Source: Zea mays | Taxonomy: Eukaryota; Streptophyta; Magnoliopsida; Poales; Poaceae | Length of the DNA stretch: 64,000 nucleotides | Assembly: GCF_902167145.1 (NCBI RefSeq) | Contig: NC_050102.1 | Location: 5,270,850-5,334,849 of the forward strand | Direction of reading: 5' to 3' | Part shown: positions 46,321-59,037 of the stretch, in pieces | Layout of the letters: every line of letters starts with the position of its first letter | Position numbering within the stretch: position 1 is the first letter of the stretch | Notes under the pieces: generated by a model | Database searches by the model: none | Told to the model about the DNA's origin: nothing | Seen by the model: only the letters and a program-made list of their open reading frames with translations | Made by a program: the position numbers and the translations under genes

Positions 46321-47468
46321 CTCTAAGGGGGTACGTGCAAAAAAAAACATAAGGGACATGTTTTGGTGAAGGGACGTCTCTACACGATTCTCTAAGTCTA
46401 AGATACGGTTATACTCATTCAACCTACATAAATGAGCCGTGTCTTAAGGGGTTCTAGTGAATAAGATACAAAACTAGGTGTCTTAACATAATCAATGAAC
46501 TATGTTAGTCTAACAATTAGCTGGGCCTTTTGAATCCTAGTTAAATTTAGCTCTAACAATTATCTCTATAGCTTCTAAACATGTCCTAGATAGCTCTATT
46601 CACCGTTCACAATATTACAATTATGAAAAAACTAGTAATAAACTGATTCAAAAAGGAAAATAAATATTATTATTGTAGTGATTCGATAGCTTCTCACTAG
46701 TTCTCTCCATCCCCATTGGTTTCACTTGACCTCGGTTGATCCCCCTCGGGTTAAAAACAAAGCAGGGCAGTTTATTTTTTCTAGCTAGGGTGAGGAAGTG
46801 GTTAAACATTAGTGAGAATAGACAGAGAGAGATGATGTGTCTCCCACGTTCCTTTGAAAACGAGACGCTGGTGTGACATGCATCATGCATCAATGCATGA
46901 GGTGAGGTGCTGGAACTAGCTAGGGTAGGCTCTTCTACGTATTACCCCGTTTGCTTTGCTCATTATGCTGGTAGTACTAGTGGTGCTAGCATGCATGCCG
47001 CGCACTCCGTTTTACATGCAAGCGGCTTCGTTTCAGGCGTGACGGACGTACTGACGTCTATTCGGGTTTTTGCGCCTTGTCTCGGTGCGTATTTATGCTT
47101 TGCTTACTGGCTGTTAGCTCATGAAATTGGTCATGCATGAGCATGACATATGACAAAAAAAAAAAAAAAACAAACAAACTTGCATGTACAAGGCTCGTCA
47201 TCCGCGTGTTTAGTTTTTGTTCCTTTCGACACTGCACCGTACCGAATGGCTGCCAACAAAATAGCAACGCAGCATCCTTCGTCGTTTAGATTACCGTGAA
47301 CTTACCCTAGCTAGGTACTGTGTTGCTCATGTAATCGAAACTTGGTTTTGAATTAGTTTTGGTTTTGCTGGACTAGTTGGCTGAGAACCTGGGATTTCTT
47401 CACCATTTCTTTTAACAGTATATTAATAAGAGTTTTTTCTCGCATCTCTCTAGCTAAATCGATAAGTG
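46321..47468. other. Intergenic DNA, no gene seen
   Basis: AT-rich with scattered MITE-like words (GTGTCTTAAGGGGTTC near 46440) and an A homopolymer at about 47155-47170. Open frames here are short and show no domain. Confidence 0.35.
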
Positions 47469-47601
47469 TATGTTCGTTTGATCCAGAATTCACCCCGGAA
47501 TTGTTCCAGTTGATCGAACCCTATATAAATTAGACAAATAAATAATCTGGCTAGGAATAGTTACGGGTGACCATTCCCTAGGAACTGAACAGGCTCTAAA
47601 G
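47469..47601. mobile_element. Short MITE
   Basis: The left end TGTTCGTTTGATCCAGAATTC and right end TCCCTAGGAACTGAACAGG are roughly inverse, about 130 bp, noncoding. Ends are diverged. Confidence 0.4.
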
Positions 47602-48371
47602 GTATAGGTAGGTATACCGTAAAATCAAAAAGCTACATGCATTCCGGAACCACGACTACACATTCCAAGTACATAGAATTCAGGTGCCCTAACAATATAT
47701 AGCAACAATGCGTAAGTTCATTACTATGGATCCACTTCACAAGAAAATTAGAAGAATTCACACATCATACTTGGATAAAACTTCCTTGAGTTCGTCCTCT
47801 GTGCTTGTATGTCCCAAATTTGCAATAAAGATAGTAAAGTAAGCTGGTATATCACTTGAAGACTTGTCTCATCAATCCTACACCAAACGTGCCATATTAT
47901 CAAGCTTTATACATGTCGAGCAAGCTTTAAATAAGAAATATCGGCTGACTAATCTTTTTGAATTTCAATATATTTTATCATAACTTGTTCGCTCCGTAGT
48001 AACGCATGGGCGTTCATCTAATTTATCTATAAGTAAGGACACCACACACCACTCAATTAGTTGTAGGGTAATGCTTGGACTTGTATGGACCAAGATAGAA
48101 TAGTTTTTCCGGAGGGGGATATATTTTTAAGTGTCCTGAGATGTAAGAGGCTAAGAGCTTATGTTGTTAAGTGCCCTAGGTCATAAGGGCATGTACAACC
48201 TTATTTAATATAGAGTTTCTTGAAAGATCTCTAAGTGGGTTAATTGAAAAAAATATATAAGAAAAGAGCTTTTCATGAAGAGTTTGCCTCTACATGACTC
48301 TCCATATTTTTTTTTTTCTCTTTATCGTATTTATGATCTAAAGGCTCAGGTTATATTATGCAGTCTCTTAA
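47602..48371. other. Intergenic DNA, no gene seen
   Basis: AT-rich sequence. Around 48190-48320 there are AGAGTTTCTTGAAAGATCTC-like words that suggest a degenerate MITE, but no clear ends. Confidence 0.3.
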
Positions 48372-48593
48372 GGCCATTGGGTTTCATCACAGTTTCATTC
48401 TCATTAAATGAGATGACACATCACCATATTCAATGACATGCCACGTTATAATTTATGATGAGAGAGATGGAGAGAGTTTCATGAGAGTAGAGAGGGTTTT
48501 ATCCAGATGAAACCCAGGGTACACGGTTTCATAGACAAAAACTGATGTGTCACTTATGAAAACCGTGCAACCAAACTTCCATCGGGAATAGCC
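48372..48593. mobile_element. PIF/Harbinger-type MITE, 222 bp
   Basis: The left end GGCCATTGGGTTTCAT and inverted right end GGCTATTCCCGATGG are flanked by TAA on both sides (48369-48371 and 48594-48596). The interior has many GTTTCAT/ATGAAAC words in both orientations. Noncoding. Confidence 0.65.
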
Positions 48594-48723
48594 TAACTGT
48601 CTATTATACTTTGAAACTCTTTATACTTCGAAAACTGTTCTATGATTTCTAGGTTGTATATGCCCTAACCGCCTCAATAGCTTGGACCGTGTCAGAGACT
48701 CCATGGGGTTATACGGCTAATAA

Positions 48724-49009
48724 GAGTATCTCCAAGAGACTCTTTATTTCTGACTCTTTATTTGACTTTTTATTTGTCTCTCCATATATATTAAACTTTA
48801 TATATAACATCTCATTCCAACAAACTCTCCAACATGCAAGTCAGCTTGGCTAGGGAGAGTTGCTAGCTAAATTTAGCTAGTGAGGGAGTTAATTTAGAGA
48901 GCCAGATAGCTTAGCAAGTTAAATGACTAATCTGTTTGAGAGCTATTATGCTCTTAAGTAGCTAAAATTTAGCTTGACAAGCTATTTAGCTAGTTTATTG
49001 GAGATGCTC
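48724..49009. mobile_element. PIF/Harbinger-type MITE, GAGCATCTCCAA family, 286 bp
   Basis: Ends GAGTATCTCCAA and, inverted, GAGCATCTCCAA are flanked by TAA (48721-48723 and 49010-49012). The interior has AGCTAAATTTAGCTAG palindromes. Noncoding. A degraded relative may occupy about 50360-50745. Confidence 0.75.
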
Positions 49010-50120
49010 TAAGTCTCTCAGGACACGTGCCCCTCTTCTTCTAGGCTTACACCGCCATGTGCCATAAGACGTAGGGCCCCATAGAGGTTTACACAATCAA
49101 GTGCTCTGGGACACGAGGGATCGTGGGGGGCTTATACTGCCACCAGTAGGTAGCTAATTATCCAATAGTGGGATTAGTACTTGCATATGCAGTGTACTAA
49201 ACACTGGTGAATTATTAGGGTAGACAAATCTAGTAGCTAGTAGCTGTTAATTTGATTTGGAATAATATTGCTGGAAGTTGAGCGGCATGAACACGAAAAT
49301 TGGCATCTGATGGCGACTTTTGAACACGAGAGAGTGCATACGTATACGCATTAATAAGAGCCAGCCAATACCGAATCTATTCGTTCGACGATCGTTCGTG
49401 TTGTGGGGGTGTGCATAGTGTGTTGTGCTCTTCTCGATCTCTCCGTAATAGTCATAGCTTTCTTAGGCTAACTCCAGTGGATATTGGCAGCGAGTACACA
49501 TCCACCGTGACGCGGGAGCCGTTTGTGCAATGAAAAATGCAGTGCCTAACAGCTTATGGATGTAAGTGACCTGAAGTTCGGTTTAAGTCTGGCCACGGCC
49601 AGGCACGACACAAAAATAATTAAGATCTCAAGGTACGACCTAGTACAAAGAAAAAAAATGGACTAGTAGACCGAAATAATCCGAGAATGATCATGCTGTG
49701 TTGTATCTTAAACTTGGGCACGATAGACGACACAACACAACATGACTAGATGAGTCACGCTTGAGTCGGCATGGTACGAAGTGAGACACCGATTAAAAAA
49801 TAATAATTTTTATCTTTTCACAAAAATTATAGAAAACATCGATGATGCTTATATTTATCTTAAGTAGATCATATGTTTTTTTATTAAATCTCTATATATA
49901 GCAATTTTGACCTTTTGAGTCACGTTGCTAGTCATAGCAATATATTTTTAAATGATTTCTCTTTCTCATATGATTATTTTTAATCTATAACAAAGATATG
50001 AAATAATTTGAAGATGTAATTTTTTTAGATATATATAAGTTTTTTTTGTCGTGCTTAGCCTGGCATGGCACGAGCATCACCCCACCGTGCTTTTGGGTCC
50101 TGCCATGTCTAGGTTTTGGT
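49010..50120. other. Intergenic DNA with eroded transposon sequence
   Basis: No host gene is seen. About 49560-50200 carries repeated GGCACGACACAA, TGGCACGAGC and GGCCACGGCC words on both strands, the look of a degenerate grass DNA transposon with GC-rich ends and an AT-rich core. Confidence 0.35.
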
Positions 50121-52170
50121 ATTTGGACCCAGCCCGAAATTATTTTGTGCTATATACTTGCTTGAAGCACAATGAGCCTGTCCCGTGCCGACCCGACTTG
50201 CCTCAACTTTTAGCTCTAGATGCGAGTGCGCGTCCTCTCCCATATAGGAGAGAGAACACACGAAAATGTGCGACCGCGCGACTGACCACACGTTTTGCAC
50301 GATGACATACGTGATCTGCTGTTATGGTTATGCAAAACCCGCATCCGCGGCGAGATGTGCACTCCAATAGTTACATAAACTTTAGCTCTCTAAACCATAG
50401 ATTTTAGCTGTTGCTAAATAACTTTGGGAGTAAAAAAATTTATGAGTTATCCCATAACTCTATAAATATACGTTGAACTTTTGTTTTGAATCTATGCACA
50501 TAAAAAAAGTCATGAATGTCAACAACCACCTTCATGATCTGCATAATGCAACCATTTTATAATGCAACCATTTTTTTTAAAAAATTTAGGGAGTTGGTAA
50601 ATGGCTGCCAAATGTAGAGAGAAGCTGAGGTTAGATGATAAGTAGCTAAATTTAGAAAGTTTATTTAATTTAGAGAGTTGTTAGAGGGAGGTTTTTAGGT
50701 TAATATCTAAATTATTGCCTTTAGGAGTGGGCCGGGTTGCTCTAAGCTATTGCTCGCCCTTTTCTAGTTTAATTTAAAAAACAATCGAGTAATAATATTT
50801 TTGGTTCAGACAAACTCCGTTCTGGATATGTTGTAATGTTCACAGATCACAGATGGTACGGCCGGCACGTGTCAGTGTTGGTTTCGTAGTAGATTGCTGC
50901 TGGGAGCTGAACCTGTCGGCTATTAGTTATTTCAGTTGCTACTTATCGTCCACAGATCAACGAGACCACCGTGCGGCCGGACAGGTGGCTGCTAGTCTAT
51001 CAACTAATGATCAATCAATCTGGTGATATGACCAGAACTGATTCCGTCCTTGCGATTAGTATAATCCAGTCCATTCAAAAGGTACTATACCTTGTTTTAT
51101 CCACTCGATCCACCGTGTCTGTATTCGTCATCCTTAGCCGGCAACAAGATAAATGAAGAACAAAATATTCATCGGTAGTGTCGTAGCCATCCTTGATCCA
51201 TCGATCTGCGTGTACTTCAGGGTTAAGTACCCACACGACGATAATTGTTGTCACGGCTGTTATCGATCGGCCAGCAGTGCACAACACGGTTTTGTACGGT
51301 TTTACACCATAGTCTGGTAGCTTAGGGCTGATGAGGGGATAAGAGGATCCATGAGTTGAATAGCAAGAGTATTTATTTCCATGGATGCATTCCAATTCTA
51401 TGATCACTAAACCAGCTCTTATACTGTTTATAGTGTTGTTTATAGTGTGGAGTTTAAAATATGAAGTGCTAACAATTTTAAAATCTCTAACAGCACAATG
51501 CTCCACATTATAGGTTTTGTTCCACGAGGACCAACCCTATTAGAATTTATTCGGTTATTCCCATTACATATGAATTAGATGAAATTAGAAAAAACTAAGA
51601 AAAAGTTTAACTTGCTTAGGATTTGAATCCACATAATCTTATTCAATCCGTATAGACTGAGAGCAAACCCAAGTGGTCAAGGACCGCTGCCGCCTACAAG
51701 TAGACTGTAGACATGATCCAACGAGCCCTAGCTACACCATGATGCACAGCCTGAGTACCTGACCAAGTCCGTCACTGCAATGCATTATGCTTGCAAATTA
51801 AAACACTGATATATCTAATTAATTGGCGACATCGGATACACAAATGATGAAAACCAGACTGCATCATTATCCAGTTTTAGTTGAGATGACTGGCTAACTA
51901 CCGGCAGGGATCGATAGGCCGGGGCACGTATACGCTACTGGCTCGATCGTGTATATACTTTGAATCAATAATTGTGCAGTTAATTATTTTAAATCTCTGA
52001 GCGTATGTATGACTTTTGAAAGTCCCTGTCGTCAGCTGGATCGATCATTTCCACCAAAACCATAGCTTGCTTAATGTGCTCGACTATTATATATAGGCGA
52101 CATGTACTACACTTGCCCGTACACGTACAACTACTTTTGCAGGACAAAATGAAGTAGCTCCTCCATGTTA
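50121..52170. other. Intergenic DNA, no gene seen
   Basis: AT-rich. About 50360-50745 resembles a degraded GAGCATCTCCAA-type MITE (TTGCTCTAA at its right end). The rest has only short frames without recognisable motifs. Confidence 0.3.
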
Positions 52171-52365
52171 GACCCTGTTTGTTTCTCTTTATTTAGGATT
52201 ATATAATCTACCTTATGGATTATATAAACATTTATTGACTTACTTATGGATTATTATAATATAGGTATCTAGATTACATAATTCGTCCGATAATTTGTGT
52301 TGTTTGTTTATCTCTTAACTTATTCAAGTTGGATTATATAATTTAGAGGGTAAATAAATAGGGTC
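52171..52365. mobile_element. Tourist-like (PIF/Harbinger) MITE, 195 bp
   Basis: Ends GACCCTGTTTGTTTC and, inverted, GACCCTATTTATTTACC are flanked by TTA on both sides (52168-52170 and 52366-52368). Internal GATTATATAATCT arms match the elements at 6955 and 28508. Confidence 0.85.
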
Positions 52366-53093
52366 TTAGTCTATCTAATATAGTACAGGAAGAAATCTAT
52401 TTTTGACCTTCAAGCTATCGCTTGAGTCTCATTTCAACTTATCAAACTCCAAAACCAGAAATCATTAGTATAACAAATGTAGACCGAGACCCATTATTTT
52501 TTTGGTGTTTGATAACCAATACAACTATTTAAATTAACATAATTTGCTAGTGTTTTTAAATATAATTATGAGGATACACAAGTTGTAAGTGTTTGGTGCC
52601 GACAACACACTATAGGATATACCAATGAGTGCTTTTGATGGTCGACAACGTCGATGGCAGCTCAGATGGTTCGCACGGAGCACGACAAGACACGAAGATT
52701 TATTACAGGGACGCTAAGAAGCGTAATACTCTACGTCCTGTGTGTGTTGCTGGAGTAGAATTACTCTTGGGGTTGAGGTTACACACCAGATGACCACATA
52801 GTTCTAGCTATCCCAAATAGAGTATCCAATCGTTTTGTAAGGGTCTCTACCCTGCCTTATATACTTGACAGGATTAGGGTTACACAATTGAGCTCGATAC
52901 TTTCTTCAAGCCTACATCTATGGAATTGTCTCAACATAATAGGTGGTGTGTGATCTTCCGTGGGGTTTATCTTATCTCCAACATGCATGGGGGTTGGTTG
53001 CGATGTTTTAGGTCTGCGCGTTTTGGATTCCTCTGTCTCCCTCTTGCCACATCCGACTGATCAGCCTGCATGGGTTATTCTGTCTCGCCCATG
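52366..53093. other. Intergenic DNA, possibly old LTR
   Basis: About 52590-52940 contains CCTTATATACTTGACAGG (a TATA-like site) within a moderately GC-rich block that could be part of an LTR. No ends or coding sequence are recognised. Confidence 0.3.
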
Positions 53094-53096
53094 GAG

Positions 53097-53373
53097 CACT
53101 ACCAGAACAGGCTGCTTTACCGAGTGCCCATCGAAAACACTTGGCAAACTCTTTGCCAAGTGCTGGGTTTGGCTGAGAGTTAGGCTCTTGGCAAAGGCGT
53201 CTTTGCAGAGAGCCGTTTTATGCCAAGTGTTCAGTCCTCGGCAAAGACTCTATTCGTCGAGTGCTTCTTTTTGCCGAGTGTGGCACTCAACAAAGCATGT
53301 TTTGCCGAGTGATCGATAAATTGCACTCGACAAATCTATAGACACTCGACAATGAGCCAGATTCCAAGCAGTG
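53097..53373. mobile_element. Miniature CACTA (En/Spm) element, 277 bp
   Basis: Begins CACTACCAGAACAGGC and ends CCAAGCAGTG, an eroded inverse of CACTACYAG. It is flanked by GAG on both sides (53094-53096 and 53374-53376), the 3-bp duplication of CACTA elements. Subterminal repeats TGCCGAGTG and CACTCGACAA occur in opposite orientations near the two ends, as transposase-binding repeats do. There is no room for a transposase. Confidence 0.8.
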
Positions 53374-53376
53374 GAG

Positions 53377-54990
53377 GTTCTTTAACGGCCCATAGACTGA
53401 ATCCTGATCACATAGACCTAGGGAATATCTATCCCAAACATAAGTGGACTTGGAATCCCCCAAATGGGGGATCTAGATGATAAACAACTCAAGCAAGACA
53501 TACAAAACATGTAAAAGACATACAAGTCCATGCAATCGTGTAAGACAAGATGGAAGAAGCCTAAATGAAGACGTGTGAAGAAATAAAGAAACACTTGCTG
53601 CTCGATGGCACTGGATGTGTATAGTAGGTGCACCAAATATATCCGACGCCTATGCAGAAAAGCTGTGGAGCCTCGAACGACTATATTTGGTATAGGGGCC
53701 ATATGGAGCCATAATTGGTATGTCGCATGATGGAGGGTGTTGTGATACTTGCACGGATTCAGAGAGATGAGAGCTTTTGATGCATAGAAGAATAGCCACT
53801 CTAATTGGTGGGTTTCTTAACTATGTGAAGATCTCAATTACATGGATGTTCCTTTGAGGCATATTAGCCTAAGGCATTATGCGAACATAAGGTTGACTTG
53901 TCCCTTGTGGTTCGGGTTGATGATGAGTGATTGCCAACGGGTAGCACTCTGGGGTCGTAAGTGGAATGACCAGAGTGTGAGATTATGTATGTACAACCAT
54001 GTTGATCGACTTGCAGTGTGCATGTGTGGAGCATAGGGACAGTGGTTGACAGCAGAGGTGAAGGTCATGCGGGTTCGTGCGGATAGACCGGGAGTGCAGA
54101 ATGACGAGCACTGGGACTTGACCGAGGGACCGGAGTCGCCGGGTGAGCAACTATGGTGGCTGACACCTAGGACACGCACTCACACGAGGACGTGGCGGAG
54201 CGGGCCGTATTGCCAGCACTATTGAGATCTGGCGGGACATGTGTTTAGGACATGGGGACGTGCACATGGTGCGATACTCACGGTAGTTTGGTGGTTGAGC
54301 CTCAAAACCACCCTGCGCTACAGATGTCGAGTTTTACTGAGTTTGAGCCTCAAAACTCAGACGTGGTGGTTCCGGAGGGAACCAGTGGTGGCACGTGGCG
54401 GCACAGCGAAGGGTGCATCAAGGCCAAGCAACTTCGTGTGGAGCGCATGGCCATCAGATCGAAAACTAGGAGTTGGTCTATTTTTCCCTTGGTGGAGTGG
54501 ATATACTCTATGTAAATAGGGATAATTCAGGAAATAGAAATAACCCTCTATAAATAGAGGAGAGGGCTGGTTAGTTCAACATCGCTTGGCTGCCATTTGT
54601 TTAGTCTCTCTTGTTTAGAACTCCTAATTTTTCTCTCTAGGTAGTTACCTCTTGTGCCAGGAGATCCACAACGATTTTGTTTGTCAACTGTGCCTGTGAG
54701 TTGTATTGTTTTATTTGAGGAAGGGTTGCCGGAGTGGCCCATAGCTTTCAGTTGGCTTCAATTTTAGTTTGTGCCCTTGCTAAAATTTTGGAGTCTTTTG
54801 CTCTTGAGTTCTTTCTTTCTCTTCTCTTTGTGATCTTATGAAGAACCATCGAGTTCTTGTGTCTCGGATGTTGTTGGGATTTGTTGGTGGGTGATATACA
54901 CTCCTACGATCACTACTTATGCACTGTTGGTGCAGTTTGTGGTTGTGATCTTAACTGATCTCATTTTGAGTTCGTTTTAGAAAACCCCAA
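53377..54990 (+). mobile_element. LTR-like sequence with a TATA box
   Basis: A repeat-like block with CTATAAATAG at 54548-54557. Upstream lies a GC-rich U3-like part (GGAGCCTCAAAAC and GAGCCTCAAAACTCAG repeats at 54300-54360). Downstream is a T-rich stretch with TTAGTCTCTCTTGTTTAG, ending near AAAACCCCAACA (about 54990). This organisation fits U3-R-U5 of an LTR in plus orientation, but I could not fix its start or find a partner LTR. Confidence 0.45.
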
Positions 54991-55287
54991 CAAAACCCTA
55001 ATTCTGTTAGTATTTTCATATCCGTGGTTGATTCACATGTCCGATTGAGCTCAAAATTTGTGGAGACCTTGGAACATATTTGTCTAGATGTGTGTAAAAT
55101 TTCATCTCAATCGGAGTTTGTTTGCTTTAGTTTTGCATCCGAGAACAGAATTTCGTGCGGCTCTAATCAGTACTTGTTTGCGACACGGTTTTGGACCCAT
55201 TCGAACTTTTCAATGTCCGATTTGCGATATGATTGTTTTGCTGGTCTTGTGTGTGTATTAGGAACATTTTGAAATCATGGGATAATG
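54991..55287. other. Sequence after the LTR-like block
   Basis: About 300 bp without a recognisable gene or primer-binding site; possibly internal retroelement sequence. Confidence 0.3.
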
Positions 55288-56992
55288 TCACACCTAGGCT
55301 TTAAGGAACAAAGCTGGGTGCATCTCGTACATGCGCCAAGAAGACAACATATATAATAACAGAGTGTATAGAGATAAATGTCACAATAACATCAGAGTAT
55401 TTATTACATAGCGGAAGTCTTAATACAAAATAAAAGAAGAATATAAAACGAACTAAGGATCATCCTTGGCGCCAATGTCAACTGAGAAACACCACCTAGA
55501 TCAGATCAAACTCCTCGCTTTGTGGCTCCTCCTGAACCACCTATTCTTCTCCTGTGAGGGGAGGTGTGAGACAGCAAGGGTGAGCTCACACATGATCATA
55601 GCTCAACAAGTTGTGGGGAAACCAGTGGGCATGAACTCACAAAGGTGGGAGTTCATGTGATGTGTAAGGCTAATCAACAACAGGGGTTAAAGCTGAGTTA
55701 CTTTTAATTAGTTGGTCAAAATTTTATTAGCAGTTACTAGATGTAAGTAAATACCAAACCTTAAATAAAGTAATAGAGCGAAATTAATAATAAACCCTTG
55801 CAATGCAAATGACAAAATTGAATTTAAGTTACATAAATTAATCACGCGAGAGTCCTGAGCTGCTCATGACCGTGAGCTCGGCTAGTATACCAGTTTTACA
55901 CTCTACAGAGGTTGTACCCTTTACCCACAAGTCATGTTACCCATCTGCCAAGGGACCGCGACTCCCATACACCTCTACCAAGGAAGCGAGGCAGGGCAAC
56001 ACTACGAGGCCTTTACAAAGTTCCACTAGCTTCCGAAAACCCGCTACAGTTTATGGGAAGAGCACTTGCAAGAATCCCTCGTCTGACCGCCATCGCAGCA
56101 AAATCAACCCGAGAACCTCCTTGCATGCAACTCACCTACTGCCCTTGCCCCTTTCGGGTAAGGTAGTCTTCCACTAGATTTCCTAATTAGTTAGCCAAGG
56201 GGTCCCATTCCTCCCTTGTGGTGGCACATGTTTCTCAAGTTAAGCTCCATGTTCCAATTAACATTAATGATCTTGACATGAACATAAATAGAATAACAAA
56301 ATAATTAGAACATGGATATAATGAAAGATTATCCCAAAACCAAGTAAAGCAATAGCAAAACTACCCATGTGATTCAGGGATAACAAGGTAAAGAGATAAA
56401 CAGTCTAGGGTGACCTATTGGGTCCCATCAAAATTATCCTATGCGTGAATAAATGACATTAAAGAACATTATTGGGTATAAAAGTGGTCAAGGGCACAAT
56501 TTGCCTTCAATGAGCTCCTGCTCAGCAACTTCTACCTGCTGGTCACTAGGATCCTCAGTCACAGGTTCTTCTACTCGCCATAATACAAACAAGCATAGTA
56601 TATAGAGAAAATTAACATCACACCAAACATGTGAACAAAATACATAATAATAATCTACACATTAAAATAAAATCCTAGGAACATGAATCATAATTTTTGG
56701 AGTTATAAATTTTAAGATATGAATTTCTAAAGGTTTTATGTGTTTAAAATATGATTAAGTGAGAAATTATTTTTCTTACTGTTTTCATGACAAAACAGAG
56801 ACTCCAAGTGATAGACAATAATATTACAAAATTTTAGAAAGTGGAATAAATTAATTTGGAGTTCATATGAATTTTCTATGAGATAAACAAGTTTCTAGCA
56901 ATTATGTATACATTAAAAATCTATTTCTATTTTATTTTCTCTGATTTTATACTATTCTGGACTGGGCATCAATTTCTGGTAAGCGCAGGGTG
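55288..56992. repeat. Copy 1 of a long repeat starting TGTCACACC
   Basis: A 1.7-kb unit, probably an LTR or a fragment of a retrotransposon. Landmarks shared with copy 2 in the same order are GGTGTGAGACAGCAAG, ATAGCTCAACAAGTTGTGGG, GGTCAAAATTTTATTAGCAG, GCTGCTCATGACCGTGAGC, CACAAGTCATGTTACCCATC, TCTGACCGCCATCGCAGC and CTACTGCCCTTGCCCCTTTC. No protein motif is recognisable. Confidence 0.7.
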
Positions 56993-59037
56993 TCACACCC
57001 GGGTTTCGGGGCACCAAGACCCGGGCACGAACATAATCACCAGGTGTGCTGGGACCAAGTCTCACACATATGATGAATCATGGCACATGATCGAATGTCA
57101 CATCTTTACTACATAACATGAGTTCTGTACAAAAATAAATAATTACATTATATGGCGACAACGGTCCAGCAACCCAAAGTTGACTGGGAGACGACGGCCT
57201 AGACGTCTCACGAACACATCGCAGCATCTTCCCTATGCCTCATCCTGTGGTACATGTTCTTGACCTGTGGGGGGGTGTGAGACAGCAAGAGTGAGCTCAC
57301 ATACGTTCATAGCTCAACAAGTTGTGGGGAATAATGTGCATGAACTCGCTAAAGATGGGAGCTCATGTGAAGTGTAAGGCTTACCAAAGAGGATGGTTAG
57401 AGCTGAGCATTGCTTTTAAAGTTGGTCAAAATTTTATTAGCAGTTACTAAGTATAAGTAAATATCAACCCAATTAAATAGTAGAAGAAAAGTAACAACCT
57501 CACCTGCGATACAATGCATATGACAAATTGAATCTAGTTCCATAATTTAATCATGTGAGTGTCCGAGCTGCTCATGACCGTGAGCACGGCTAGTATACTA
57601 GTTTTACACTCTGCAGAGGTTGCACATCTTTACCCACAAGTCATGTTACCCATCTGCCAAGAGACGGCCAATCCCATACACCTCTACCGAGGAGGCGAGG
57701 CAGGGTAACACTACAAGGCCTTTACAAAGTTCCACTAGTTTTAGAAAACCCGCTACAGTTATAGAAAGCTCCAATGCAGGAATCCCTCGTCTGACCGCCA
57801 TCGCAGCAAAATCAACCCGAGGACCTCCCTACACTGACCACTCCCCTACTGCCCTTGCCCCTTTCGTGTAAGGTAGTCCTCCACTAGCTTTCCTAATTAG
57901 TCAGCTAAGGGCGTCCCATTAAACCCTTGTGGTAGCACTGTTTTCTCGGATGGTTCTCCATGTTCCAATTAACATAATGATCTTATCATGAACAGTAAAT
58001 AACAACTGATAATAAAAGTATAATCATTAATAATGTGTATCTTTATACCCAAAACCACATAAAGCAATAGCAGGTACTACCCAAAGATTCAGTGGTGAAC
58101 AAGGTATAAAGATAGTAAAACTAGGGTAACCTTTTGGGTCCCATTAAAATTAACCTATGCAGATCATTATGATTAATCAGAACATGACTGGGTAAAAAGA
58201 AGTGATCAAGGGCACAACTTGCCTGGGACTTGAGATTCCAGGTACCAACTTGCTCTTCAGGCGACACATGTCCTCACTGCTAAACGTAGCAATACAGACA
58301 AACATGTATAGGCAAAATTAACATCACACCAAACATAAGAATAAATTGTGTAATAATAGTCTACGCGAAGCTACGAGATCGCGGGATCGAGAACTACTAA
58401 GATCGAAGTCACGATTAAGGAGTTATGATTTTATAAAAGATCTATGTGGTTAAAATATTAAACTATATTATAAATTGGTTAATATAAATAATTTGAGAGG
58501 TTATTCTATAAATAATTATCTCCACTTTAATCTAAGTTATGAATTGACCATAGATCATATTCTAGTAGATTCTAATGATAAGTAGATTAACAAGACTAAC
58601 CAACATAAGTTAAATAGAAATCTAATTATAAAATATTGATACATGGTATAATAAATGTTGTTACTGCATAGTAATTATTTATACGAGACTAACGCAACTT
58701 GAACTGATCAAATCGGAGTTAAATCGGAGGAGTTATGATTTTCCTAAGGTTTTATGTATTTGATATGGGTTTAATTAGGAAATAAATTTTAAAATGGTTT
58801 TCATGTCAAAATAGTAACACTATGTGATGTACAATATTATTACAAGATTTTAGGGACTGGAATGAACTAAAAAAGGATTTAATATGAATTTTCTAGGTAT
58901 TAAACAAGTTCTTGTAATTAATTTGGTATCAAAAATCATTTTCTAAATTGATTTTCCTGTTTTATTAACTGTTTGGATTGCGCGCCAAATAACAGAAAAA
59001 CCAGGGGTTACAAAGCAAGAATCCCTGAGACTCATAT
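56993..59037. repeat. Copy 2 of the TGTCACACC repeat
   Basis: Begins TGTCACACCCGGGTTTCGG directly after copy 1 and carries the same landmarks, diverged by many substitutions and with extra sequence around 58340-58720. Its end abuts the Gypsy LTR at 59038. The two copies in direct tandem suggest sequential insertion of related elements, or unequal recombination between LTRs. Confidence 0.7.
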
